Counted from the first letter of the stretch, positions 55,414 through 64,000 are shown. The stretch: 64,000 nucleotides of DNA from Acinetobacter sp. SFB (GCF_001647545.1 NZ_LSZH01000015.1:124001-188000), one strand, 5' to 3'. Notes: generated from the sequence alone by a model not told the origin. Numbers and translations are program-made.

Positions 55414-56532
55414 ATGGCCATTAGAAAACGTAAAACCAGTAAATCTTGGGTTCAACTTTTAAATCAAAATAGCTTAAAAATTATTTTGGGTTTGGTCGCG
55501 ACCAGTAGTTTTGCGATTGCGTTTGGACAGGAAAAAATCCAGCAATTTGTTTCATTGCCATCTTCATCCAGTTCGGCGTGTTTAGATCAATTTTATCGTG
55601 ATATTCCACCTTATTTAGTAAAAGAAAGCCTTAATAAAAATACTTATCCGCTGTGTTTTAATGGCTTTAATGTGATGTATTCAGGCGTATCGAAAACCCC
55701 TTTGTGGGTTGCTGAAGCCTTGACTCCGCAACGTTTAAGTCAAAAAATTCCGCGTGAAGACAGTTTTCATGAAGAATCCAAAGTCAAAGTAGAACATCAG
55801 GCGACATTATCGGATTATAAAGCGTCCGGTTATGATCGTGGACATATGGCACCCAATGCAGATATGCCTACCAAAGCTGCGCAAAATGACAGTTTTTCTT
55901 TAGCCAATATGGTGCCGCAAGCACCTAAAAATAATCAGCAAGTCTGGCGTGAGTTAGAGGAAGCGACGCGCGCGATTGTGACCAAGCAGAAACAAGAGGT
56001 TTATGTCGTTACTGGCCCCGTATTTACTGCTAAAAAACTCAAAACCATTGGTAAGGGGGTCATTGTTCCCACAGCGACCTATAAAGCCGTTTATATGCCA
56101 AAAACAGGGGCGGCAGGTGTGTATTATGCCGACAATACCCTAAAAAGTACTGCCCCAAAAGTGCAGGTGATTAGCATATGTGCTTTGGAGGATCTTACTG
56201 GAATCAATATTTTTCCTCAGCTAACAGAAGACCAAAAGCGTAATACTTACAATTTGCCATTAAGGGCAAGTGCGGTCAAAGCGACTCAGAAAATTGCCTA
56301 TTCACATTGGGATGCAGAAAGTCAATGTGCCGAAGAAGTGAGTGCAGATGCACTGACTGCTTTGCAGAAACAGTTTAAATCATCCTCGGTAAAATCGTCT
56401 TCAATCGCGAAGACTGCACCATCGGGTGAGAACCAGAATGCAGCTCCAGCGCTTGATCCAAATACCCAAGATACGATTGTTAAACAATTGATTGAAGGAC
56501 TTTTACAGTATATTTTACAGTTGTTGAAATAA
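55414..56532 (+). CDS. DNA/RNA non-specific endonuclease (NUC1/EndoG family), membrane-anchored or exported
   Basis: 372 residues from ATG 55414. Basic start MAIRKRKTSKSWVQLLN followed by a hydrophobic helix (LKIILGLVATSSFAIAFG) gives an anchor or signal. The nuclease domain carries YDRGHMAPNADM (DRGH at 141-144, catalytic His) and the Asn-containing metal segment NMVPQAPKNNQQVWRELE. The Ser/Lys-rich tail (about 310-345) is probably flexible. In-frame ATGs at 55333 and 55396 are possible starts with no better ribosome site. Likely acts in the periplasm on nucleic acids. Confidence 0.88.
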   Translation: MAIRKRKTSKSWVQLLNQNSLKIILGLVATSSFAIAFGQEKIQQFVSLPSSSSSACLDQFYRDIPPYLVKESLNKNTYPLCFNGFNVMYSGVSKTPLWVAEALTPQRLSQKIPREDSFHEESKVKVEHQATLSDYKASGYDRGHMAPNADMPTKAAQNDSFSLANMVPQAPKNNQQVWRELEEATRAIVTKQKQEVYVVTGPVFTAKKLKTIGKGVIVPTATYKAVYMPKTGAAGVYYADNTLKSTAPKVQVISICALEDLTGINIFPQLTEDQKRNTYNLPLRASAVKATQKIAYSHWDAESQCAEEVSADALTALQKQFKSSSVKSSSIAKTAPSGENQNAAPALDPNTQDTIVKQLIEGLLQYILQLLK

Positions 56533-56601
56533 GCAGTTTTTAGGTAGGATAAGAGGAGTTGTCCTACTTTTTAAATAACAACAAAGACAAGTGAGAATAT
56601 A

Positions 56602-56847
56602 ATGTTTAAGCCCTTTGAAAATGGTACCGAATCACATGCGATTCACGACCTCACTTTGGAAAACCAAGAAGATTGCGTCAGTATTTATGGCAACTTGCAG
56701 TTGACTAAAGATCGGGCTGGCTTACAGGCTGCCAAAGCTTTACAGGCATTTTTAAATGATGTCGTCAGTGCTCTAGAGAGTGAACCGAATTTGCCTGAAA
56801 AAATTGATCGGCAAGATGAACAGGAAATTGAAAATCCATTTTTATAA
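56602..56847 (+). CDS. Small acidic conserved-type protein (81 aa)
   Basis: A soluble, acidic helical protein with core LTKDRAGLQAAKALQAFLND and tail DRQDEQEIENPFL. A ribosome site is weak (AAGTGAG). It follows the nuclease gene by 69 bp. I do not recognise the family, but clean boundaries and the terminator directly after it support a gene. Confidence 0.65.
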   Translation: MFKPFENGTESHAIHDLTLENQEDCVSIYGNLQLTKDRAGLQAAKALQAFLNDVVSALESEPNLPEKIDRQDEQEIENPFL

Positions 56848-56864
56848 AATATAATCCCTCATTA

Positions 56865-56880
56865 TGTTCCATGTGGAACA
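56865..56880. promoter_or_regulatory. parS-like 16-bp palindrome
   Basis: TGTTCCATGTGGAACA differs at a single position from TGTTCCACGTGGAACA, a form of the ParB-binding parS site known in Pseudomonas. It lies between a small gene and its terminator. Confidence 0.5.
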
Positions 56881-56881
56881 T

Positions 56882-56911
56882 AAAAAAGCTCACATAATGT
56901 GAGCTTTTTTT
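56882..56911 (+). terminator. Intrinsic terminator
   Basis: The perfect stem AAAAAAGCTCACAT / ATGTGAGCTTTTTT adjoins the parS-like palindrome. Confidence 0.9.
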
Positions 56912-57020
56912 ATGGAGCTTGTTTTAGTCTTTTTCAGGAGTCACTACTTTATCAATAAACATTTCTCAATCACAACAGCATGAATAGAAATGACACTTGT
57001 ATGACTGAAATCAGCTTTTA

Positions 57021-58019
57021 TCAGTATTGCTGTTGTCGCCATTGTTGTGGTGTAAAGCCAGTCCATTGTTTGAAGGCACGCTGGAAGGCACTTTGTTCAG
57101 AATAGCTCAGCAATAAAGCAATTTCTTGCAGGCTCAAATGTGGATCTTTTAAATATTGTTCTGCCAATAGATGTCGAACTTCTTGCATGCGTTGCTGATA
57201 AGTAGTGCCTTGTTGTTGTAAATGACGTTGCAGCTGGCGTACCGACATGTTTAATTGCTGCGCAATAGCTTCGATTTGATACAGGTTTTTTTGTATGCCG
57301 GTTAGAATTGCCTGTTGTAGCCGTTGATCCATTTGGGTGGAATGAGGAAGCTTGTCTAAAAGAGACCGAGCTTGCTGCATCAGTAAATTTTGCAGAGTTT
57401 GATCACCCAGACGAAATGATTTGGCAAGCTCAGACACAGGTAAAATAATTTGTGCGACGGGTTGTGAAAAGCGAACTTTGCAATGGAAATATTGCTCATA
57501 TAATGCAATATTTTTGGGTGCTGGATGGACAAAATGAACTTCATGTACGTGAATATCATCAAAGTCCATAAAGTATTTTAGAAACTGTAACATCAACGCG
57601 ATCGCAAGTTCATGCGTGACTTGGGTGGTAAGATGAAAGGGAATATCTCCCCAGCCAATTGCTAAGTAGTCTCCAAGTATGTTGGCATGTAGGGGGCTGC
57701 CATCATAAATCAGGCGATGAAAATCATAATAACGTTGTAAAGCCTCAGCTAGGGTATTACAGGATAGGGCAATATAAGCAATGATGCCCAAATGTTTCGG
57801 TTGCACAGAGTCGGCAATATCTAAGCCCAGTGCCGGCATTTGAGTATGCTGTTGCATGTCTGTCAGCAAGTCACGAAAAATACTGAAGTCAAAGCGTTCC
57901 AGGTTTTGAACCTGTTGCAGTTTTTCAGAAATCACTAAGCCTTTGGCTTGGCTATAGGCATAAAGTAAATGCCCAAGTCCACCATAAACAGAGCCGGTAT
58001 AATCTTTAAATTGCTGCAT
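57021..58019 (-). CDS. AraC-family transcriptional regulator
   Basis: 332 residues. The N-terminal arabinose-binding-like domain of the OruR/ArgR group occupies about 15-205 (GIIAYIALSCNTLAEALQRY). The C-terminal double helix-turn-helix covers about 235-332: IEAIAQQLNMSVRQLQRHLQ and PHLSLQEIALLLSYSEQSAF followed by QRAFKQWTGFTPQQWRQ. The start at 58019 is chosen over a TTG 10 codons earlier. Divergent from the His-rich membrane protein gene with about 100 bp between, so it probably regulates that gene; the inducer is unknown. Confidence 0.9.
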   Translation of the reverse strand: MQQFKDYTGSVYGGLGHLLYAYSQAKGLVISEKLQQVQNLERFDFSIFRDLLTDMQQHTQMPALGLDIADSVQPKHLGIIAYIALSCNTLAEALQRYYDFHRLIYDGSPLHANILGDYLAIGWGDIPFHLTTQVTHELAIALMLQFLKYFMDFDDIHVHEVHFVHPAPKNIALYEQYFHCKVRFSQPVAQIILPVSELAKSFRLGDQTLQNLLMQQARSLLDKLPHSTQMDQRLQQAILTGIQKNLYQIEAIAQQLNMSVRQLQRHLQQQGTTYQQRMQEVRHLLAEQYLKDPHLSLQEIALLLSYSEQSAFQRAFKQWTGFTPQQWRQQQY

Positions 58020-58122
58020 TATGATCTTTTTATTGTCGTAATTTATCAATGAATTTTTATGTTAAGGTCAATATTTAGCACAGTTCATTGTCTATATTCA
58101 ATACAATTGATGGAGAAATGAT

Positions 58123-58710
58123 ATGTGGAAAGGTTTTTTATTTGGATTGGTTGTGGCCAATGGCTTTGAATGGGTGGCGCACAAATATATTTTGCATGGT
58201 ACCCATCGTCATGGAAAGCCACGGTATAGTCCTGTACCTGAAAGCATGAAATCACATTGGGAACATCATCGTGAAGTTCGAAAAACGGCATTTCATGACT
58301 ATGGCTATGTCGAAGGCATTTCAAACTGGCGCACCAAAAATGAAATCCTTTCTCTGGCAGTGGTGGCGACAACTACCAGTTTAATGTTTTATCCTGTCTC
58401 GAAAGGCATGGCTGTGGCCGCGGTCTACAGTGCCTGCAATTATTACTATATTCATCGTCGTGCCCATTTAGAGCCAGACTGGGCAATGAAAAAAATCCCC
58501 TGGCATTATGATCATCATATGAACTCAAATCAGGATGCCAACTGGTGTGTGACCAAACCCTGGTTTGATTATGTGCTCGGAACCCGGGTGATTTCATCAA
58601 AAGATTTGCAAGAACAGAATCCGCTGGGTATTACATTAGCGCAACCTATCTCAAAGGTATTGAATTTTATCTCGGCCACTTACTTTCCTGCAAAATGGAT
58701 AGAAAAGTGA
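58123..58710 (+). CDS. Sterol-desaturase/fatty-acid-hydroxylase-like membrane protein
   Basis: 195 residues with two to three hydrophobic segments and four histidine clusters that fit a di-iron centre: HKYILHGTHRHG, HWEHHREV, HRRAH and HYDHHMNSNQDANW. This is the pattern of the fatty acid hydroxylase superfamily, though short. ATG 58123 has TGGAGAAATGAT in front. It is likely controlled by the divergent AraC regulator; the lipid substrate is unknown. Confidence 0.8.
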   Translation: MWKGFLFGLVVANGFEWVAHKYILHGTHRHGKPRYSPVPESMKSHWEHHREVRKTAFHDYGYVEGISNWRTKNEILSLAVVATTTSLMFYPVSKGMAVAAVYSACNYYYIHRRAHLEPDWAMKKIPWHYDHHMNSNQDANWCVTKPWFDYVLGTRVISSKDLQEQNPLGITLAQPISKVLNFISATYFPAKWIEK

Positions 58711-58990
58711 TGCAATGATCAGTGGAGATATAAAAATATAGCGCTTAGACGTTTTTAGTTTTATTGAGTTTAAATTAATTTTTTGATTTTAAATAGACTA
58801 TTGCTGTTGGTCTATTAAAGTAATGTCGTAAATTGTCAACGTTATTGGCATTAATGGTCAATATTCCAAGGCTTTTTTATTCTATATTTGCCGCATCGTT
58901 AAGTTGTAAGCAAACTTGACCTAGTTAGTGTATCTAGTCTGGTGTTTTATCTTGCAAGAAACCACGCGCTGTAGTTTTCTTGGGTTTATA
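58711..58990. other. AT-rich non-coding region upstream of candidate sRNA
   Basis: No frame I trust; it may contain the sRNA promoter. Confidence 0.5.
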
Positions 58991-59017
58991 GGGAGTCTCT
59001 AAGACTCCCTTTTTTTA
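58915..59017 (+). ncRNA. Candidate small RNA with two hairpins
   Basis: CAAGAAAC...GTTTTCTTG (about 58954-58981) forms a hairpin, followed by a classical terminator GGGAGTC-TCTAA-GACTCCC plus T7 (58991-59017). No coding frame precedes it on this strand for 200 bp. The 5' end is not determined. The layout of stem-loop plus strong terminator in an intergenic region is typical of a trans-acting sRNA. Confidence 0.42.
58991..59017 (+). terminator. Strong orphan terminator
   Basis: A GGGAGTC/GACTCCC stem with a TCTAA loop is followed by seven T residues. Confidence 0.9.
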
Positions 59018-59048
59018 TCTAAAATTTTTATTAATACTTCATTAAAAT

Positions 59049-59079
59049 AAAAAAGAGTATTTTAAAAACACTCTTTTTG
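59049..59079 (-). terminator. Terminator of hisF
   Basis: The stem AAAAAGAGTATTTT / AAACACTCTTTTT has A/T tracts on both sides, 20 bp past the hisF stop. Confidence 0.85.
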
Positions 59080-59098
59080 ATAAGAAGGTATTAAAGTT

Positions 59099-59857
59099 TT
59101 ACAGGCGCATTTCGATGCCTTGTGCAGCTAGATATTGTTTTGCTTCAGGAATGGTATGTTGACCAAAGTGGAAAATAGAAGCGGCCAGAACTGCATCTGC
59201 TCCACCTTGCAAAATACCATCTGCTAAATGTTGTAAACAGCCGACACCGCCCGAAGCAATGGTCGGAATGTTCACGCGATTATTGATTTGACGCATGAGT
59301 TTGAGGTCATAACCAGATTTGGTGCCATCAGCATCCATAGAGGTAATCAGCAGTTCTCCGGCACCATATTCTGCCATTTTGACGGCCCATTCCAAGGCAT
59401 CAATCCCGGTTGCTTTACGGCCACCATGGGTGAAGATTTCCCATTTATTGTGAGCCGTTTTTTTCGCATCAATGGCAACCACAATACACTGTGCGCCAAA
59501 GCGTTGTGATGCTTCTTGGACAAATTCCGGATTAAACACCGCAGCCGAGTTAATGCTGACTTTATCTGCGCCGGCATTGAGTAATGAGCGAATATCCTCA
59601 ACTTTACGCACACCGCCACCTACGGTTAATGGAACGAATACACTTTCGGCCATACGTTCAACAGTACGGTAAGTGGTGTCACGGCCGCTCGAGGTTGCAG
59701 TAATGTCTAGGAAGGTAATTTCATCGGCACCTTGTTCGTTATAGCGACGTGCCACTTCAACCGGGTCGCCTGCGTCACGAATATCAAGGAATTGCACACC
59801 TTTCACCACTCGACCATTATCTACGTCAAGGCAAGGAATAATACGTTTAGCAAGCAT
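59099..59857 (-). CDS. hisF: Imidazole glycerol phosphate synthase cyclase subunit HisF
   Basis: 252 residues, (beta/alpha)8 barrel. With HisH it forms IGP and AICAR from PRFAR in histidine synthesis. The catalytic aspartates are Asp11 in [15 protein letters not shown] and the later one in [10 protein letters not shown]. Phosphate-binding loops are [11 protein letters not shown] and IASGGVG. The start [12 protein letters not shown] at 59857 is the family start; the frame extends upstream without homology. It lies 4 kb from hisA, separated by unrelated genes. Confidence 0.97.
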   Translation of the reverse strand: MLAKRIIPCLDVDNGRVVKGVQFLDIRDAGDPVEVARRYNEQGADEITFLDITATSSGRDTTYRTVERMAESVFVPLTVGGGVRKVEDIRSLLNAGADKVSINSAAVFNPEFVQEASQRFGAQCIVVAIDAKKTAHNKWEIFTHGGRKATGIDALEWAVKMAEYGAGELLITSMDADGTKSGYDLKLMRQINNRVNIPTIASGGVGCLQHLADGILQGGADAVLAASIFHFGQHTIPEAKQYLAAQGIEMRL

Positions 59858-59970
59858 AATTTTTTCCAAAAATAACAGCCGATTATGAAACTTCGCCACG
59901 AAGGTGCTACACCTTGGTAGTGGGAGCAGGTATTCTATCAAAATTATGTAAGTTTTTTTGCAGGTTTTCT

Positions 59971-60921
59971 ATGTCGGTTTATACCCCTTTGACTTTACAG
60001 GAAGTTCAGGCTTTTGCAGCACCTTATGGATTAGACGTGGTTGACCTGATTCCCATTCAAGGAGGTATTCAAAACACAAACTATTTTTTAGTTTGTGAAA
60101 ACGCCAAACATTATGTGCTGACTATATTCGAAGAGATGGATGAGCAAGGTGCAGGAGAATTGGTTCCGGTACTTGAGCATTTGGGTAAACAGGGTTTAGC
60201 GGTACCAGTGCCCTTAAATTATGCGGGTAAAGCTATTCATACGCTAAAAAATAAGCCTGCTCAAATTGCGCCGCGCATGATGGGTCAACATCCGATACCA
60301 TCGACTGTGGAACAAGCACAAGCGATTGCCATTGCACAGGCGAAGATGCATATCGCATTACAAGATTTTCCTTTAGAACGGGCAGAATATCGTAATCATG
60401 ATTATTGGTTACAAGTCGCCAAAGAATTAAAACCGACTTTAAATCCTGCGGATGCTATTTTATTGAGTGAAGTTCTGGGGCTATATGAGGCTTTAACCGC
60501 AGTCTATCCTGACCGCCCTAAAGGCTTTATTCATTCAGATTTGTTCCGTGACAACACCTTGTTTGAAGGGAATGAATTGAAGGGTATTCTAGATTTTTAC
60601 GAACTGAATAAAGATGAATTCCTGTTTGATCTCGCGATAACTTTAAATGACTTCTGTAGCGAATATCCAGAGGTGCATTTAAATGAAGTTAAGGCACAAG
60701 CATTCTTGGAAGCGTATGAAACCGTACGTCCATTAACCGCTGATGAAAAAGCCTGTTTAGAGATATATTTGGCGATGGCAGCAGCTCGATTTTGGCTGAT
60801 GCGTTTACAAGTGGCACAAAAAAATGCACAACAGGGACGTACTGGCGATGATATTTTGCAAAAAAATCCACAAGAGATGCGTAATATGCTGGTAGAAAGA
60901 CTAAAATTTGTCACTGCTTAA
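59971..60921 (+). CDS. thrB: Homoserine kinase (APH-fold, type II ThrB)
   Basis: 316 residues. N-lobe glycine loop region DLIPIQGGIQNTNYFL. The catalytic loop is FIHSDLFRDNTLFEG (Asp and Asn of the aminoglycoside-kinase fold) and the metal-binding segment GILDFYELNKDEFLFDLA. It phosphorylates homoserine on the threonine path. ATG 59971 with CAGG upstream is preferred; the frame to 59914 crosses the hisF leader. The next gene follows after 18 bp, possibly an operon. Confidence 0.94.
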   Translation: MSVYTPLTLQEVQAFAAPYGLDVVDLIPIQGGIQNTNYFLVCENAKHYVLTIFEEMDEQGAGELVPVLEHLGKQGLAVPVPLNYAGKAIHTLKNKPAQIAPRMMGQHPIPSTVEQAQAIAIAQAKMHIALQDFPLERAEYRNHDYWLQVAKELKPTLNPADAILLSEVLGLYEALTAVYPDRPKGFIHSDLFRDNTLFEGNELKGILDFYELNKDEFLFDLAITLNDFCSEYPEVHLNEVKAQAFLEAYETVRPLTADEKACLEIYLAMAAARFWLMRLQVAQKNAQQGRTGDDILQKNPQEMRNMLVERLKFVTA

Positions 60922-60939
60922 AATAAATAGGAAATAAAA

Positions 60940-61563
60940 ATGCGCGATCAGGGGCGATTAGTCGAATGGTTTGATGACAAAGGCTATGGTTTCATTCAAC
61001 CGAATGATGCCTCGAAAGATCGCGTGTTTTTACACATCAAGGATTTTGCTCGTCAAGGCCCACGTCCTATTGTCGGCTGTGCACTGGAATATACGGTATT
61101 ACTGGATGGGGAAGGGCGTTTCCGTGCGCAACAGGTAATGTATCTCAAAGCCTCGCAAACACAAAAAATACTGGCTAAACCGAAAAACCTAAATGGACAA
61201 ACACAAAAATTAAAGCCGATGCAAATTGCCTGTGTAGCTTATATCTTGGCTTTGGCTGTTTTTACCATAGCCGGCTTGTTAAGTGGAATGGTGTTGTTAT
61301 TTATCAGCATCATGAATGCCATGACCTATTGGATGTATGCGCAAGATAAAGAGGCGGCATTACTGGGTAATCGCCGTGTACCTGAACAGACTTTACATAT
61401 TTTATCCTTTCTTGGAGGCTGGCCTACAGCATGGCTGGCACAGGAAAAATTGCGTCATAAAACACAAAAACAACCGTTTAGAAAGATTTATTTTTGTACT
61501 ATAGGCTTAAACATTCTTTTGATTTTATGGCTAATTTCTCCTTTAAACTTCCTTAAGTTTTAA
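60940..61563 (+). CDS. Cold-shock domain - DUF1294 fusion membrane protein
   Basis: 207 residues. Residues 1-70 form a cold-shock OB fold (GRLVEWFDDKGYGFIQPN with RNP1-like KGYGFI, then VFLHIKDF as RNP2). After a basic linker, three to four hydrophobic helices form DUF1294 (MNAMTYWMYAQDKEAALLGN, LHILSFLGGWPTAWLAQEKL RHKTQKQPF, here split). The fusion is widespread and its function is not defined; RNA or ssDNA binding at the membrane is suggested by the domains. It follows thrB at 18 bp. Confidence 0.9.
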   Translation: MRDQGRLVEWFDDKGYGFIQPNDASKDRVFLHIKDFARQGPRPIVGCALEYTVLLDGEGRFRAQQVMYLKASQTQKILAKPKNLNGQTQKLKPMQIACVAYILALAVFTIAGLLSGMVLLFISIMNAMTYWMYAQDKEAALLGNRRVPEQTLHILSFLGGWPTAWLAQEKLRHKTQKQPFRKIYFCTIGLNILLILWLISPLNFLKF

Positions 61564-61593
61564 AGAAGAACAATTACTTTAGAAGGTCTTACA

Positions 61594-61986
61594 ATGAATT
61601 ATTCTATAGATAAAGACTCTAATCGTACTCTGACTTTAATTCTTTATGTCCTTTATATTATTGCTATTTTTTCAGCTGGTTTACTGGCAGTTATTGCATT
61701 AATCATTAACTATGTTAAACGTAGCGATGTACGCGGCTCTATTTTTGAAAGCCATTTTACCTGGCAAATCCGCACTTTTTGGTGGTATTTATTCTGGAAT
61801 ATTATTGCTTTTATTCCGTTCTTTTTCCTGTTTTTTACCGGTGAAAATACCGATCTTTTCGCAGGTGTTGCACTCATTGCAACTACATTCTGTCTTACGG
61901 TGATTGGTATTTCCTGGATCTGGATTGTCTATCGTGCTATTCGCGGTATTATTCGCTTGAATGATAATCAACCGATGTATCAATAA
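61594..61986 (+). CDS. DUF4870-type small membrane protein
   Basis: 130 residues with three hydrophobic helices (LILYVLYIIAIFSAGLLAVI, TFWWYLFWNIIAFIPFFFLF, and a third around GVALIATTFCLTVIGISWIW) and the family-like motif FESHFTWQIRTFWW. Function unknown. It follows the CSD-DUF1294 gene by 30 bp with AGAAGGTC before ATG and ends at a terminator. Confidence 0.82.
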   Translation: MNYSIDKDSNRTLTLILYVLYIIAIFSAGLLAVIALIINYVKRSDVRGSIFESHFTWQIRTFWWYLFWNIIAFIPFFFLFFTGENTDLFAGVALIATTFCLTVIGISWIWIVYRAIRGIIRLNDNQPMYQ

Positions 61987-62007
61987 TAACGACTGATAAA
62001 TAAAAAT

Positions 62008-62036
62008 AAAAAGGCAGCTTTAAGCTGCCTTTTTTA
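62008..62036 (+). terminator. Terminator after the thrB-DUF4870 gene group
   Basis: The stem AAAAAGGCAGCTT / AAGCTGCCTTTTT is followed by T residues. Confidence 0.92.
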
Positions 62037-62164
62037 ATAGCATCGTTCTGGCAATTGGTGGAGTACCTCTCCCTCGCAGAACATATTTTTTATTGCCTGA
62101 TTTAGTTTATTCCTTCTTCCTATGCGAGAGAGCCAGGGTCAGGGAATAGAAAGCAATTAAACTC

Positions 62165-63067
62165 TTAAGAGCTTACTTGCTTATTTTTCTTGAAAAATCT
62201 CGGCTTCCATTCACTGACAATCACAGCCATCACCACCAATGCACCGCCTAAAATGGCAAGTATGGGTAAGCGTTCACCAGCCAGTCGTCCAATCAGGGCG
62301 GCCCAGACCGGTTCACCCGAATAGATAATAGCAGCTTGTGAAGGATCAACTTCGCGCTGCGCCCAGTTCATTACCAGCTGAATGGCTGCACTGGCCAAAC
62401 CCAGTCCAGAGAGAATGATCAGAAGTGGCCAAGAAAATGCCGGATTCCACGCTTCACCCGTCACAGGCATCATGCAAAAAGCAAAAAGAGAAGCAAAGCC
62501 AAGCTGAATCACTGTTACTCGGTGGACATTGACTTTACCGGCAAAAAAACCAATCAGGATAATTTCAAGGGCGATGGCGATTGAACCGAGAAGGGTAATC
62601 AGCTGCCCAAAGTTCAGTTGTAGGTGTCCAAAGCCGTTGCCGGTCAAGAATACGAGACCGAGAAAAGCCAGTCCTGCACCGCACCAAGTCATAAATTGTG
62701 GCGTTTTAGCAAACAATAGCCACAACAGAAGCGGTACTAAGGGCACATACAGCGCGGTTAGAAAAGCTGATTCACTACTACTGATACTTTGTAGCCCAAT
62801 GGTTTGAGTACCATAGCCAATCGCGATTACCAACCCAATCAATGCACCCGCAGCAATTTCTTTAAAGTTAATGCCACTTAGATCTTTCCAGGAAAAAAGA
62901 CTGACAAACAGCATGGCTACAGCAAAACGACAGCCGACAAAAAACATCGGGCTAGCAAAATTTAAACCGTATTGCACGGTCAGGAATGATCCACCCCAAA
63001 TGATGGTAATCAGAATTAAGGCAAGTTGTGGGGCTTTGGTTTTAAACCGAGAAGGAGCGTTTGACAT
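62165..63067 (-). CDS. EamA/DMT-family transporter
   Basis: 300 residues with ten hydrophobic helices in two EamA repeats. The first starts LALILITIIWGGSFLTVQYG (the W-G-S motif of repeat one). The second carries ALEIILIGFFAGKVN and YSGEPVWAALIGRLAGERLP, the Glu-Pro motif near the end of repeat two. It exports or imports a metabolite that cannot be named. A basic tail (EWKPRFFKKNKQ) ends it. It lies between hisA and the DUF4870 gene, downstream of hisA in the same direction. Confidence 0.9.
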   Translation of the reverse strand: MSNAPSRFKTKAPQLALILITIIWGGSFLTVQYGLNFASPMFFVGCRFAVAMLFVSLFSWKDLSGINFKEIAAGALIGLVIAIGYGTQTIGLQSISSSESAFLTALYVPLVPLLLWLLFAKTPQFMTWCGAGLAFLGLVFLTGNGFGHLQLNFGQLITLLGSIAIALEIILIGFFAGKVNVHRVTVIQLGFASLFAFCMMPVTGEAWNPAFSWPLLIILSGLGLASAAIQLVMNWAQREVDPSQAAIIYSGEPVWAALIGRLAGERLPILAILGGALVVMAVIVSEWKPRFFKKNKQVSS

Positions 63068-63097
63068 GTCTATACAGCGAAGAAATTCATGGAAATA

Positions 63098-63121
63098 AAA
63101 AAGAGGTCCGAAGACCCCTTA
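63098..63121 (-). terminator. Terminator of hisA
   Basis: On the minus strand AGGGGTC-TTCG-GACCTCT is followed by T6, just downstream of the hisA stop. Confidence 0.75.
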
Positions 63122-63136
63122 AGGATGAATCAATAC

Positions 63137-63868
63137 TTAGATGGATTGATCATCCCAAAGTGATTGCGCTTCACGAAGGTTTAATGTGCCTTCATAAATT
63201 GCACGACCGGTGATCGCACCTAAAATGCCTGGTTGGCCTTTTAAATTGCGCACGTCGTCAAGATTGGTTACACCGCCAGATGCAATTACAGGCAAACCTG
63301 AATAAGTTGCCAGGTTCACGGTCTGTTCGATATTGACACCTTGCATCATGCCGTCACGTGCGATGTCGGTATAAACAATGCTGGATACACCGGCATCGGC
63401 AAAGCATTTTGCCAGATCAGTCGCTTTTACGTCAGTGACATTTGCCCAGCCATCCGTTGCCACCATGCCATTCATGGCATCGATACCGACAATGATGTGA
63501 CCGGCGAATTTTCTGCAGGCTTCTTCAACAAATTCAGGATCCTGAACTGCTTTAGTCCCGATAATGACAAAAGATACGCCAGCTTGTAGGTAATGCTCGA
63601 TGGTTTCCAGCGAACGGATACCACCGCCAATCTGGATTGGTAAATCCGGCTGAGATCTAGCAATGGCTTCAACCACTGGCTTATGGATGGGCGTGCCGGC
63701 AAAAGCACCGTTTAAATCAACCAAATGTAAGCGGCGCGCGCCTTCATTTACCCAATGCTGTGCAGTTGCAACTGGATCGTCAGAAAATACGGTATCGTCT
63801 TCCATGCGGCCTTGTTTTAAACGAACACATTTGCCATCTTTCAGGTCAATTGCAGGGATGATCAGCAT
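63137..63868 (-). CDS. hisA: Phosphoribosylformimino-5-aminoimidazole carboxamide ribotide isomerase HisA
   Basis: 243 residues, (beta/alpha)8 barrel. It isomerises ProFAR to PRFAR, the substrate of HisF-HisH. The catalytic acids are Asp8 in [14 protein letters not shown] and the second in [11 protein letters not shown]. The phosphate loops are [11 protein letters not shown] and [22 protein letters not shown] precedes ATG. It lies 3.3 kb from hisF with an EamA gene and plus-strand genes between, typical of the scattered his genes of this genus. Confidence 0.97.
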   Translation of the reverse strand: MLIIPAIDLKDGKCVRLKQGRMEDDTVFSDDPVATAQHWVNEGARRLHLVDLNGAFAGTPIHKPVVEAIARSQPDLPIQIGGGIRSLETIEHYLQAGVSFVIIGTKAVQDPEFVEEACRKFAGHIIVGIDAMNGMVATDGWANVTDVKATDLAKCFADAGVSSIVYTDIARDGMMQGVNIEQTVNLATYSGLPVIASGGVTNLDDVRNLKGQPGILGAITGRAIYEGTLNLREAQSLWDDQSI

Positions 63869-63935
63869 GCTTTCGCTCCTTGCCTAATCTCGTTAAAGTT
63901 ATTGTTTGTCATCTTAACAAAGTATTGCTAAATCT

Positions 63936-64000
63936 CTAAGCCTCAGTTTCAGCTTTTGTTTTGTTCGGGCGAATGCGTAATTTTAATGACGTGTTGGGAA
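63936..64000 (-). CDS. Possible 3' end of a gene upstream of hisA (partial)
   Basis: On the minus strand an open stretch of 21 codons (PNTSLKLRIRPNKTKAETEA, then TAG) runs off the right edge. It has the basic/polar look of a protein tail and is placed where a gene of the hisA cluster would end. Too short to name. Confidence 0.35.
   Translation of the reverse strand, partial: PNTSLKLRIRPNKTKAETEA

Overview
The window is a piece of an Acinetobacter chromosome. The evidence is an Omp33-36 porin with its characteristic N-terminus, an intrinsic-type OXA class D beta-lactamase relic most like the OXA-134/OXA-235 kind (which points tentatively to the A. lwoffii group), dispersed his genes, and AT-rich low-GC gammaproteobacterial gene content. 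Species assignment is inference.

Positions 1-27,800 are mostly core genome. From the left edge come a CbrA-like sensor kinase (partial), divergent from a DUF485-ActP acetate permease pair. Next are a degenerate ion-channel protein, a BCCT choline-type transporter, the porin, a dead blaOXA gene (two amber codons), a membrane diguanylate cyclase, an AbiJ-like abortive-infection gene wedged before uvrA, a DUF1304 protein and a doubly frameshifted glpM relic. Then come tenA, a TerC/DUF475 membrane protein, a YajR-like MFS exporter, ssb, ahpC, pirin, a flavoprotein-methyltransferase operon, tRNA-Thr, a periplasmic asparaginase/glutaminase, and a 36-residue membrane peptide.

Positions about 27,845-52,240 are a 24.4-kb integrated element. 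It lies downstream of a complete tRNA-Ser(GGA) gene and carries a P4-type tyrosine integrase next to that tRNA. Its far end carries an imperfect copy of the tRNA 3' end. The backbone has a ribbon-helix-helix/coiled-coil protein facing operator-like palindromes, a two-winged-helix protein, an inovirus-Gp2/YfjJ-type HUH replication protein, a GC-rich highly structured non-coding segment, three small exported proteins, a DUF932 protein and an AlpA-type regulator. The cargo is a run of conflict genes: a methyltransferase-HNH pair, a PD-(D/E)xK protein, a SEFIR-domain gene followed after 9 bp by an Avs-like nuclease-STAND NTPase gene (interrupted by one amber codon exactly at its catalytic glutamine), and a three-gene ABC-3C operon with 4-bp overlaps.

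Positions 52,240-64,000 return to core genes: tRNA-Ser, kup, a low-complexity exported protein, a NUC1-type nuclease, a small conserved protein with a parS-like palindrome behind it, an AraC regulator divergent from a His-rich hydroxylase-like membrane protein, a candidate sRNA, hisF, thrB, a cold-shock/DUF1294 fusion, a DUF4870-type protein, an EamA transporter and hisA.

The points most worth following are the SEFIR + Avs pair with the neighbouring divergent nuclease, the HUH-Rep/structured-origin backbone joined to a P4-type integrase, the scar of a second element at the left boundary, and the three amber codons that all sit where glutamine is expected.
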